From: Arcobacter sp.
GTDB lineage: Bacteria; Campylobacterota; Campylobacteria; Campylobacterales; Arcobacteraceae
Length of the DNA: 64,000 bases
NCBI GenBank assembly: GCA_002869535.1
Contig: PKUK01000002.1
Location: 213,154 to 277,153, forward strand
Direction of reading: 5' to 3'
Shown: in pieces, positions 15,666 to 24,480 of the stretch
Position numbering within the stretch: position 1 is the first letter of the stretch
Layout of the letters: each line of letters opens with the position of its first letter
The notes under the pieces: model-generated
Databases searched by the model: none
What the model was told of the DNA's origin: nothing
The model's input: only the letters and a program-made list of their open reading frames with translations
Made by a program: the position numbers and the translations under genes

Positions 15666-17624
15666 TTAATCTAACAGTGGTGCTGGCATACCGAAATAAT
15701 ACCCTTGTGCATAGTCGACACCAATTTCATGTACTTTATTGTAGACAGCTTCTGAGTGAATAAACTCTGCTACAGTTTGAATATTCATTTTTTTAGCAAA
15801 ATCAATAATAGTCTCTGTAACCATTTGTGAATCTCTATTTGTATCAATATCTTTTATCATCGAAGCATCAATTTTAATATAATCAACTTTTAGTTTCATA
15901 AGATATTCAAAATTAGAGTAGCCTGTACCAAAATCATCAATAGAGATTTTAGCCCCAAATGTTTTTACCTCTTTAATAAACTCTAATACCTCTTCAAAAT
16001 TCTCAATACCATCTGATTCAATGATTTCGAATATGATTCTATCACCTAGTTGATACTCTTCTAATTTTTTTAAAATGGCTGCGTGGACGGTTTCATTTAA
16101 TATATCTGATACTGAAAGATTAATTGAAACCTTTTCTTCTCTATTTTTAAATTTCTCAAATGTTTTATCTAACATAATTAAGGTTAGTTGAGGATAAAGT
16201 TTATTTTTCTTTGCTAACTCTAAAAAGAAAAAAGGTGAGATGTATTTCCCATCATCATCAAGTATTCTCATAAGAGATTCATATTTTATGATTTTTTTAG
16301 TATTAATATCAACAATTGGTTGATAAAGTGGTACTACTTTGTCATTTTTGATTGCATTTTTAATTCTTTTTGCCCATTTGAGATTTTGGTCATACTCATG
16401 CTCAATATTCATAAAAGAGTCATATACCAAATATTTTTTCTTGGTTCTTTTTGCTAATTTTAGGGCAATATCTGAATTTGTCAAAAGAGAAGTACTTCCA
16501 TACGCAATTCCAAAGGTAGCATTGATAAAAATTTCAGAACCATCAATATAAAAAGTTTCATTTTCAATTATATTTGTTAAATGAATGGCGATACTTTTAA
16601 TCTCTTCTATATCAACATCTGCCTCATAATAAAGAGCATATTCATCGGCGTGTAGTTTAAAAAGCTTTGATTCTGGTGATTTACTTCTCTCTAAAAGTTG
16701 TGCGGTTTCTTTTAAAATCTCATTCCCAAGAGCATCACCATATAAATCATTAATCTCTTGAAACTTATCAATATTTATTATCATCAGTACTGCATTTTTA
16801 GTTGTTGTAATAGTTTCAATAAGACGTTTACGATTTGGTAAACCAGTTAATGTATCATTATAAAATTGGTATTCTATAGAATCAAGCATTTTATTAAATA
16901 CTACTTGCATGGAATGTAGCTCTTCCACATCATTTTCTAAATCAATTCGTTTAGTAATATCTTTCTCTTTTGAGATTGCAAGTATATTGCTAATGAGTTT
17001 ATTGATAGGTTTTACTAAGTATTTATCAAATTCAAAAAATAAAGCAACAAAAATTGCCAATGAAAAAATAAGGACAAATATAATAAAAAAGTTGATGATT
17101 GAAGAGAGCGAGATTTTAAGTTCATCAATTGGATAACTAATGGCTATGACACCTAAAACTTCTCCTGTAGTAGCATTTGTATGGCATTTCTTACACTCTT
17201 GTGTTGCAATAATTGGATAATAATAATCAATTTTTGAATCATTTCCTAGATTAAGTATTTCATCTTTTTGAAAAGCTTTTTTCACATAAAAGTTCTCTTT
17301 TCTCACCTTTACATCTCTTGGTATATCTCCAAACATTTCAGCAACTGTTTCACCACGATAGATATTAACAACCATATTTTTTTCTATGGAGTTAATTCTT
17401 TTGATAATATCATTTAAATCTTCTTTAGTCCAGCCTCTTGCCATGGCTGAATAAAAACTCTCAAATATTAATTTTGTGGTTTTTTTTGCTTCAATTTTTG
17501 ATAATGATTCAATCGCATCTTTTTTCATGATTTGAGCATAAAAAAAAGCAATGGCTAGTGAAATAGTGAGGGTCATAATGATTATTCTTAATATTAGTCG
17601 TGTATAGGTTGTCTTGTTTTGCAT
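15666..17624 (-). CDS. Membrane GGDEF-EAL protein with periplasmic CxxCH motif
   Basis: A 652-residue c-di-GMP enzyme. There is a membrane helix at about 10-30, then a periplasmic domain of about 160 residues containing the haem-attachment motif CKKCH near residue 143, a second membrane helix at about 180-205, and a HAMP-like segment (LVKPINKLIS). The GGDEF domain is degenerate (HADEY in place of GGDEF). The EAL domain looks active: ESL, INLSV, FEIIES, DDFGTGYS, YIKID and AEFIHS provide the metal and catalytic residues. It is likely a phosphodiesterase regulated by redox state or gas through covalent c-type haem (DUF3365/Tll0287-like sensors are known). It stands alone next to the island. Confidence 0.88.
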   Translation of the reverse strand: MQNKTTYTRLILRIIIMTLTISLAIAFFYAQIMKKDAIESLSKIEAKKTTKLIFESFYSAMARGWTKEDLNDIIKRINSIEKNMVVNIYRGETVAEMFGDIPRDVKVRKENFYVKKAFQKDEILNLGNDSKIDYYYPIIATQECKKCHTNATTGEVLGVIAISYPIDELKISLSSIINFFIIFVLIFSLAIFVALFFEFDKYLVKPINKLISNILAISKEKDITKRIDLENDVEELHSMQVVFNKMLDSIEYQFYNDTLTGLPNRKRLIETITTTKNAVLMIINIDKFQEINDLYGDALGNEILKETAQLLERSKSPESKLFKLHADEYALYYEADVDIEEIKSIAIHLTNIIENETFYIDGSEIFINATFGIAYGSTSLLTNSDIALKLAKRTKKKYLVYDSFMNIEHEYDQNLKWAKRIKNAIKNDKVVPLYQPIVDINTKKIIKYESLMRILDDDGKYISPFFFLELAKKNKLYPQLTLIMLDKTFEKFKNREEKVSINLSVSDILNETVHAAILKKLEEYQLGDRIIFEIIESDGIENFEEVLEFIKEVKTFGAKISIDDFGTGYSNFEYLMKLKVDYIKIDASMIKDIDTNRDSQMVTETIIDFAKKMNIQTVAEFIHSEAVYNKVHEIGVDYAQGYYFGMPAPLLD

Positions 17625-17992
17625 ATAAATCCATAGTTTTGTTAGTTATTTAATTAATAATCTATAAGTATATATAAAATTAGCTTCAAAGTATGATTTT
17701 TAACATCTTATGAGTTTATTTTAAAACTTATAGATAACTTTTTTATTTATACTTTTTGTTAAAGTTTTGTTCATGTTAGTTTGTTAAAGTTCTCTTCTAA
17801 ATTTGAATGTATTATTAGAAAGGAAAATGAGTTGAATGACTAACTACTCATATTTCCTCTTCTTACTTACTTTAAACGTACAATTATTATCTCTCGTATA
17901 TATATTATTTCATTTTGTAATATTTTTTATAGTAGTTTTCTATTTTAGATAATATTTTATTATAAGAAACTTTGTAGAAAAAAGGGGTTAAA
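17625..17992. other. Gene-free stretch of about 370 bases
   Basis: Very AT-rich. It holds two copies of TTTGTTAAAGTT about 26 bases apart (around 17755 and 17780), which may be binding sites for a regulator of the divergent GGDEF-EAL gene. I see no structured RNA, tRNA or open frame of note until the 41-residue frame at 17993. Confidence 0.5.
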
Positions 17993-18118
17993 ATGATAAA
18001 TATATTTACTAGCACAATATTAATTGTAGCTATTTTAGGAATATACACTTATATAAAAGTTAAAATTGAACAAAGAAAAAAGATACCTTTTAATATTAGA
18101 TATGAAAAAAGGGATTAG
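17993..18118 (+). CDS. Small membrane protein, 41 residues
   Basis: ATG at 17993, preceded by aaagggg, opens a frame of 41 codons ending in TAG. It encodes an N-terminal membrane helix (STILIVAILGIYTYI) followed by a basic tail (KVKIEQRKK). It converges on the next gene with a 4-base overlap. The good ribosome site and the helix-plus-charged-tail design support a real gene, but length alone cannot exclude chance. Confidence 0.5.
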   Translation: MINIFTSTILIVAILGIYTYIKVKIEQRKKIPFNIRYEKRD

Positions 18119-18483
18119 CCTGCCTGTCTTACTTTCTCTTTGCCAAAAGGTATGTATCCATCTATAATTCTTGAATAACTATCATTTCTACAATTAGGAC
18201 ATTCAATATTGTAGGTTGATTCATCTTTTTCACACATTACACAAGGATTTTTTGAAGAGAGTGAATCATTTAAATCTATTTTTTCAACAGCATGTATATT
18301 TGCTATAAAAGCAACATTGAAAGAGGGATCATGTTGTAAGATATTTAGTGTTTCTTGGGAAGTATTTGGATTTCTTGCTACTGCTCTTCTTACTTTATAA
18401 TCAAAAGAGTTTGAAAGCTCATCTAATTCACGGACATCATTACTTCTTTTTGCTTTAATTATATTCTCAACACACTTTTCCAT
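18115..18483 (-). CDS. LRV-repeat/zinc-ribbon protein
   Basis: A 122-residue protein. The first half has a leucine-rich-variant or HEAT-like repeat (VRRAVARNPNTSQETLNILQ). The second half has two Cys pairs, CVMCEK and CPNC, that would form a zinc ribbon. Function is unknown; such proteins are often small scaffolds. A ribosome site (taggaga) precedes the ATG at 18483. The gene stands alone. Confidence 0.75.
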   Translation of the reverse strand: MEKCVENIIKAKRSNDVRELDELSNSFDYKVRRAVARNPNTSQETLNILQHDPSFNVAFIANIHAVEKIDLNDSLSSKNPCVMCEKDESTYNIECPNCRNDSYSRIIDGYIPFGKEKVRQAG

Positions 18484-18653
18484 GGATATCTCCTAATGTA
18501 GTTTAAAATTCTTGTAGTAACAATATTATAATGACAAATCAGAAAAAAATTAATAACTTTTAAAGTAACTTTAATTGAGTTTTTCATTATATTTAACAGT
18601 GATAAAAGTAGTTGACATAATAACATAATTAATTTAATTATGCAAAGGAATAG

Positions 18654-18755
18654 TTATTTATTTTTATTTTGAAGTTTTTGGGTTAGAAAAGCTAAAGCAA
18701 TTATAACTATAGAAACAATTATAAATCCAATTAATTCACTTTGTAAATCTGACAT
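18654..18755 (-). CDS. Small membrane protein, 33 residues
   Basis: ATG at 18755 with a good ribosome site (ttagga), starting 8 bases after the end of the next small membrane gene. It encodes MSDLQSELIGFIIVSIVII and a short basic tail. A single transmembrane helix with a cytosolic Lys/Asn end is predicted. Tight coupling to the 64-residue membrane protein suggests a small two-gene unit of unknown function. Confidence 0.55.
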   Translation of the reverse strand: MSDLQSELIGFIIVSIVIIALAFLTQKLQNKNK

Positions 18756-18763
18756 TTAAAATC

Positions 18764-18958
18764 CTAATCTTTAGTAAAATATACAACAAAATAACCCAAT
18801 GCCATCTCTGCAAAACTTACTAATGCCCACATTGGTGTATAAAAAAATCCAGAAACTATGGATATACAAAGAATAATAAAAAAAGATTTTTTAGGCTCTT
18901 TTATAACTTTTGCTATTATAAAACCAACAATAGCAAATATAATTAGGTAGGTCAACAT
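18764..18958 (-). CDS. Small two-helix membrane protein, 64 residues
   Basis: A hydrophobic protein with two or three membrane segments (LTYLIIFAIVGFIIAKVI, FFIILCISIVSGFFY, ALGYFVVYF) separated by the basic turn KEPKKS. No family is recognised. It lies 19 bases downstream of the histidine kinase gene and 8 bases upstream of the 33-residue gene on the same strand, so it may be part of the sensory operon. Confidence 0.65.
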   Translation of the reverse strand: MLTYLIIFAIVGFIIAKVIKEPKKSFFIILCISIVSGFFYTPMWALVSFAEMALGYFVVYFTKD

Positions 18959-18977
18959 TGTATACTCTCTTGTTTTA

Positions 18978-21236
18978 TTATATTAGGCAGGCATCTTTAA
19001 AAGTAATTTGAAAGTATGCTCCTGTGTGTGTTTTATCATTATATTCGTATGTACTATTAAATACTTCAATTGTGGCATTATGATGTTCTGCTATTATTTG
19101 ATACGCCATTGAAAGACCAATTCCTGTTCCTATGCTTTTGTGTTTTGTGGTAAAGTAAGGTTCAAAAATTTTATGGATAATATCATCTTTTATTCCACCT
19201 GCACTATCTTTTATAATCAAAAATAACTCATCTTTTATAAATTGTGTTTCAACAAAAATTAATTTGTCTTTATCAACTGTTTTTTCTTTTAGAGCATCTT
19301 TTGCATTATTTAGGATATTTATAAAAGCTTGAATAAGCTGGTTTTCAAAGCCATCGATATAAATATCATCTTTTAAATTAACAATTAAATTAATATGATT
19401 ATTACTTATTGATGGCTTTATAATAGATAAAGACTTTTCTATTGTATTAACTAATGAAATTCTTTCTTTATCATTATTCTCTTTTATGAAATTTCTAAAG
19501 TCATCTATTGTATTAGATAGATATTTTGTTTGTGATATGATTTTTTCCATATTTGAAGATACATCTACATTATCTGTTATATTTAGTTCATTTTTTACTA
19601 ATATTCCACTTGCAATTGTTGAAATCATACTTAATGGCTGTCTCCATTGATGAGCAATATTTCCTATCATTTCTCCCATAGAAGCTAACTTTGATTGTGA
19701 CTCTAAGGCTTTTCTTTGGGATATATCTTGTGCAATACCAAGATATCCATATGTTTCATCATTTTTATTTTTTAAGGCTGTAATATTTAATAAAACAGGA
19801 ATGTGTTCACCTTTTTTTGAAATATATGTCCATTCATTTTCATTTTTTAAGCCTAGTTTTGTCTTTTCAACAAATACTTCAAACCCTTTTTGAATCTTTT
19901 TGTTTAGTTCTTTTGAAAGATATTCTGCTTTTAAAATAATTTCAGATTTTAAATGAAAGATTTCTGGGGTATGGATATTTATTACCTCTTTTGCTTCATA
20001 TCCTAAAAGTTTTTCTGCTTCTTTATTAAACTGTTGAATAATTCCATTTTTATCTGTACTTATCATCAAATATCCAGAGTTATCAAAAATTGTTGTTTGT
20101 AACTCTAGTGCTTTATAAAGGCTAGCTTCATTTACCTTCTCATTTGTTACATCATAAAACCAACCAATAATTGCTTTCTAACCATCAAAGTCAATATTCA
20201 TATATGAAGCTAATGCCCATGTTTGTTTATTTTCAATATTAAGTTCAATCATTATATTGTAAATACGATCACCATTTTCTAGAGTTTTTATAATATGTTC
20301 GTAAGTATCTTTATTTACATAATAATCTTTTGGGTTTTTTCCACTAATTGTTCCCTCTTTAAGATGCAATAATTTTGAATATGCCTTATTTGCAAAAATT
20401 ACGTATTCTCCTCTATTTTTTGCAATTCTTACAGCTATTGGACTTAATTCCAAAAGATATTCAAGTCTGTGTTCATTTTTTTCTAAATTATCTCTTGAGG
20501 TCTTTATTGACTTAATCATTGTGTTTATACTATTTGTTAGTGCGGAAACTTCTTTACTACTAGAGTCAGGTATTAAAGTATTTGGAATCCCTGTTCCATC
20601 ACCATCATTAATTGTATTTATAATATTTGAAATAGGATTTAAAATATAATACCTAATACTTATATAAAGAAATAGAGTTAAGAAAATAGATAATAAAATT
20701 GTATTAAACAGTGTATCACTTACTATTTTTTTTAGCTCTTTTTCAATCTCATTGTTTGTAATATAGATAGAAAGTGTTCCTAAAATTTCATTAGAAGAGT
20801 TTGTGATATTAACACTTTTTGTAAAAAAAGCATTTTCTAAGAGTTTATTTTGATTTTTATCTTTAATATTATAATCAAGAATATTTACTTCTGAATTTTT
20901 TATTTTACCTGTAATGTAGACATCTTTACCTAGGATTTTACCCATGGCATAATCTTTTACAATAATCGCAAATATATCTTTACTTTGGAGTTCATTGATT
21001 ATAAGTTTTTCATATTCATTTATTGAATAAGAGATAATTAGGTTTGTAATATTACTTTTCAATGAAAGGATAGCTTCATTTGAATTATCTTTAATCTCAT
21101 CTATAATTCTATTTTTTATATGGTAATAATTATATGCAGCGTTTATAGTTAAAATAGATGTAACGGAAATAGTTATTATTAGGGCAAGAGTTAAAAATAG
21201 AGATAGTTTATATTTTTTTGTTTGGGTATTTTTCAT
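18978..21236 (-). pseudogene. Membrane histidine kinase split by in-frame TAG
   Basis: One kinase gene interrupted at 20178-20180. The upstream part (21236 to 20181) has two membrane helices around a periplasmic domain, then HAMP and a first PAS domain ending WALASYMNIDFDG. After TAG the same frame continues without another stop (KAIIGWFYDVTNEKV), which finishes that PAS, followed by a second PAS (MISTDKNGIIQQFN), the H-box IAHQWRQPLSM, the N-box NILNNAKDAL and the G-boxes DSAGGI and GTGIGLSM. A TTG at 20069 could start a soluble kinase fragment of 363 residues. The usual residue at the stop in such PAS ends is Glu, so GAG to TAG is likely. No receiver domain is attached. The upstream binding-protein gene overlaps or abuts it. 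Confidence 0.85.
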
Positions 21237-21237
21237 A

Positions 21238-22212
21238 TTACTTTTCAATACCAAGTACATTTAATTTTATAATAGGAAGTTTTTCTTCTATATTTTTTGC
21301 TGAGATAATAAGTATAGGTAGTTGTAAATCTTTTTTAACACTTATACCATTTATATGATTATCTAGTTGTACTAATGCTGTCTCTCCCATCAAATGAGGT
21401 TGTTGCATACCTGAAGCAATAATTACTCCTTTTGGAATAAGATTTAAAAACTCTGGTTCTGCATCAAAAGTAACCAATAAAATTTTATCTTTTTTTTCGG
21501 ATTCATTTATAGCTTTTAATGCACCTTTATAAATATGAGATGTCTGAAGCCATATGGCGTGAAGATTAGGAAACTTATCTATCATCTCTTTTGTGTATTT
21601 ATATGTTTTTTCATTTGTCATGGATTCAAACTGTTTTAAATCTGCATTTACTATATTTGATTCATCTAGTGCTTTTATAAAGCCAATAGTTCTCTCTTGT
21701 CCGTTTAATCTTTTTTGAGGTATTGCTATAATTCCAACTTTTCCATTTGAAAAGCCTTTTTCAATCATCTTATTTGTTAGAAGTTTTCCTATTTTGTAAG
21801 CACCATTTTTATTATTAGAAGATACATAAGAGACATATTCTCCCCCATCTGTACCAACATCAGAAATTACAACAGGAATGTTTGCTTCATTTGCAAGCTT
21901 CAAAATAGTAACACAAGCAGATGAATTTGTAGGAGATACAATTATTCCTATGACTTTTTCTTTTATGGCTTTTACTGTATTTTCTAACTCTTTTTTAGCA
22001 CTATTTTGTGTGTCAAGTATTTCAAAGTCATAGCCCAATAAAGTAGCTCTTTTTTCTATTCCTTTTGCCATAATATTCCAAAATGGAATATTTATATTAG
22101 GGACTATATATACAATCTTTTTTTTGGTAGGTTGATTTTGTACTAATTCATTTGCATTTGCATATAAAAAGAAGAAAGTCAAAAAAGCAAGTAAAAGTTT
22201 TGATATATTCAT
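21238..22212 (-). CDS. Periplasmic type-1 binding protein, LuxP/ribose-binding-like
   Basis: A 324-residue exported protein with a signal peptide (ISKLLLAFLTFFFLYANA). The mature part has the two-lobe fold of sugar-type binding proteins (Peripla_BP_4): VYIVPNINIPFWNIMAKGIEKRA, GIIVSPTNSSACVTIL, VVISDVGTDGG, GIIAIPQKRLNGQERTIGF and LLVTFDAEPEF. No ABC permease or ATPase is nearby. Instead the histidine kinase follows at once, as in LuxP-LuxQ pairs, so it probably presents a ligand to the kinase sensor domain. The ligand is unknown (a sugar or AI-2 are options). Confidence 0.87.
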   Translation of the reverse strand: MNISKLLLAFLTFFFLYANANELVQNQPTKKKIVYIVPNINIPFWNIMAKGIEKRATLLGYDFEILDTQNSAKKELENTVKAIKEKVIGIIVSPTNSSACVTILKLANEANIPVVISDVGTDGGEYVSYVSSNNKNGAYKIGKLLTNKMIEKGFSNGKVGIIAIPQKRLNGQERTIGFIKALDESNIVNADLKQFESMTNEKTYKYTKEMIDKFPNLHAIWLQTSHIYKGALKAINESEKKDKILLVTFDAEPEFLNLIPKGVIIASGMQQPHLMGETALVQLDNHINGISVKKDLQLPILIISAKNIEEKLPIIKLNVLGIEK

Positions 22213-22388
22213 TTAGTATCCCACTTTAAAATAATTATTTAGTTTTTTATTTTATCATGTAAAAAGGTGGTTTTTTATTAAATAATAAAAAAAGAGAAAA
22301 AATAGTATATTTGAATGGATATATGAATGTATAAAAATTATACAGTTTACTTCTTAAATTGAAGAAAGGGTTAAGCTATACTAAAAAG

Positions 22389-23174
22389 ATGTTACAAAAA
22401 GATAATAAAACGGAATATCTGATTTTTACAGACTTAGATGGAACACTATTAGATCATGAAACATATGATTTTAGTGAAGCTAATGATATGCTTAATTTTA
22501 TAGATAAGCAAAAAATACCTCTAATTATTGTTACAAGTAAAACAAAAGATGAGGTTTTAGAACTTCAAAAAAAGCTAAATATATCTATGCCATTTATTAT
22601 AGAAAATGGTGCAGGAATATTTATCCATAAAAACAATGGTTTTGATCTTATTGCTTTAGGAAAAACTTACGAAACTACAATTACAACTTTTAAAAAGTAT
22701 TAAAAAAACTTTCCCTTAAAAGGTTTCCATGAAATGAGTGATGCTGCGGTGTCATTATATACGGAACTTCCTATAGACAAAGCAAAACTTGCAAAAAGAA
22801 GAACATTTAGTGAACCTTTTATTTTAGAAGATGAGAGTAAATTAGAGGCTTTGAAAAAACTTGCAATTGCAGATGGCTTTGATGTGGTGAAAGGTGGTAG
22901 GTTTTATCACTTAATTACTTATGGACAAGATAAAGCAAAAGCAGTAAAATATATGAAGAGTTATTATGAAAACTTGTATAATAAAAGTTTTCAAACTATA
23001 GCTTTGGGTGATGGGGAAAATGATATAACCATGCTTGAAAGTGTAGATACTGCTATCTTGATAAAAAAATATGATGGTACTTTTACAAAATGTGGTATTA
23101 AAAATCTTATAAAATCAGAATATATAGGTCCAAAAGGTTGGAATGAGAGTTTAAAAAGGATTCTAAATGCTTAA
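22389..23174 (+). pseudogene. HAD phosphatase (MPGP/GPGP-like) with in-frame TAA
   Basis: A HAD-IIB phosphatase of the mannosyl/glucosyl-3-phosphoglycerate phosphatase family, which would release the free glycosylglycerate. Part one has motif I FTDLDGTLLD and motif II VTSKT; part two has AKLAKRRTFSEPF and motif IV GDGENDITML. A TAA at 22701-22703 lies between them, and the frame is open on both sides with only ten codons (KNFPLKGFHE) before ATG at 22734. One change, such as GAA to TAA, explains it. Part two could be translated from 22734, so two half-proteins are possible. First gene of the long sugar operon; it overlaps the glycerate kinase gene by 8 bases. Confidence 0.85.
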
Positions 23175-24480
23175 TAAAAAAGAGTTAGAAAATTGTTTTT
23201 TATCTATATTAGAAGAGATACATCCTAAAAAGCTTATAAAAAAACAGTGCAAATTTGAAGATGATAAATTTTATATAAATAGTGACTTTCTTGAAATTCC
23301 TAAAAATAAAAAAATACATATTTTAGGTTCAGGAAAAGCAGTTATTAGTATGGCTGAAGCTTTATATGAAATCATGGAAGAAAAAATACAAAAGGCCACT
23401 TTAGTAGGTGCCTATGAAAACAATTTAGAAAAAAACAATCTTACATATATAAAGAGTACTCATCCCCTACCAAGTCAAAAGAGTATAGAAGGGGCAAAGG
23501 CTTTGATAAAAGAGTTTGAATCTTTAGGGGAGGATGATTTTTTTATATATTTATTATCAGGAGGAAATTCAGCTTTAGTTGAACTGCCTATTGATGGAAT
23601 AAGCCTTGAAGAGTTTCAAGAAACTACTCAGCAGATGCTTCAAAACTCCATGCCAATTGAGTCAATAAATTGTGTAAGAAAACATCTCTCAGCAGTAAAA
23701 GGTGGAAGATTGGCAACTTTTACAAAAGCAAAAGGAGTTGTTTTAACTCTAAGTGATGTTTTAGGTAATAATTTAGAGGCTATTGGTTCTGCTCCTCTTT
23801 ATTTTGATAGTACTACTTTTCAAAATGCCCTTGATGATTTGAAAAAGTTTGATATTTTAGAAAGCTTACCTTCTAGTGTAAGAGGATATCTTGAAAATGC
23901 AGTTCAATCAAAAACTTTAGAAACACCTAAAAAAGAGTTCCCAAATATTAAACACTATTTAATAGGGTCAAATGATATTTTACTTAATAAAGCTAAAAAT
24001 ATTTTAGAAAAGAAAAATCTAAATCCTATAATAGTAGATGAAAAAATAGAAGATGATGTAGAAATTGTATGTGAAAATCTTTTGAACTTTTGTAAAGACA
24101 AAGAGGAAGGATGTTTTATTTACGGTGGAGAAGCAACTGTAAATGTAAAAGGCAAGGGAAAAGGTGGAAGAAATCAACACCTTGTGTTATCCTTTTTGAA
24201 CTCTTATCCCAAAGATAAAGATATTATATTTTTAAGTGGAGCAAGTGATGGCATTGATGGTAATTCTGATGCTAGTGGTGCTATAATTGATAAAGATACA
24301 ATAAAAAAAATGCAAGAGTTAGATTTAGATATAAAAACTTATATGGAAAACTTTGATTCAAATGGGTTTTTTGAGAAGTTAAATCAACTCTTAAAACCAG
24401 GACCTACACACAATAATATGTTAGATATTGTAATAATATATATAAATTCAAACAAAAACAAAGGAGATAAAAATGTCTGA
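23167..24480 (+). CDS. Glycerate 2-kinase (DUF4147/MOFRL type)
   Basis: Glycerate kinase of 437 residues that phosphorylates glycerate to 2-phosphoglycerate, returning it to central metabolism. Seen: the N-terminal domain with ILGSGKAVISMAEAL, STHPLPSQKSIEGA, LLSGGNSALVELP and the C-terminal MOFRL domain GGEATVNVKGKGKGGRNQH and LSGASDGIDGNSDASGA. In this operon its substrate is most likely the glycerate released from glucosylglycerate by the downstream phosphorylase. Overlaps on both sides (8 bases each) show translational coupling. Confidence 0.9.
   Translation: MLNKKELENCFLSILEEIHPKKLIKKQCKFEDDKFYINSDFLEIPKNKKIHILGSGKAVISMAEALYEIMEEKIQKATLVGAYENNLEKNNLTYIKSTHPLPSQKSIEGAKALIKEFESLGEDDFFIYLLSGGNSALVELPIDGISLEEFQETTQQMLQNSMPIESINCVRKHLSAVKGGRLATFTKAKGVVLTLSDVLGNNLEAIGSAPLYFDSTTFQNALDDLKKFDILESLPSSVRGYLENAVQSKTLETPKKEFPNIKHYLIGSNDILLNKAKNILEKKNLNPIIVDEKIEDDVEIVCENLLNFCKDKEEGCFIYGGEATVNVKGKGKGGRNQHLVLSFLNSYPKDKDIIFLSGASDGIDGNSDASGAIIDKDTIKKMQELDLDIKTYMENFDSNGFFEKLNQLLKPGPTHNNMLDIVIIYINSNKNKGDKNV

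Noticed and set aside
20178..20180. Selenocysteine or pyrrolysine insertion
   Set aside because: Selenocysteine needs TGA, and no pyrrolysine genes or context are seen; the residue expected at this PAS end is Glu.
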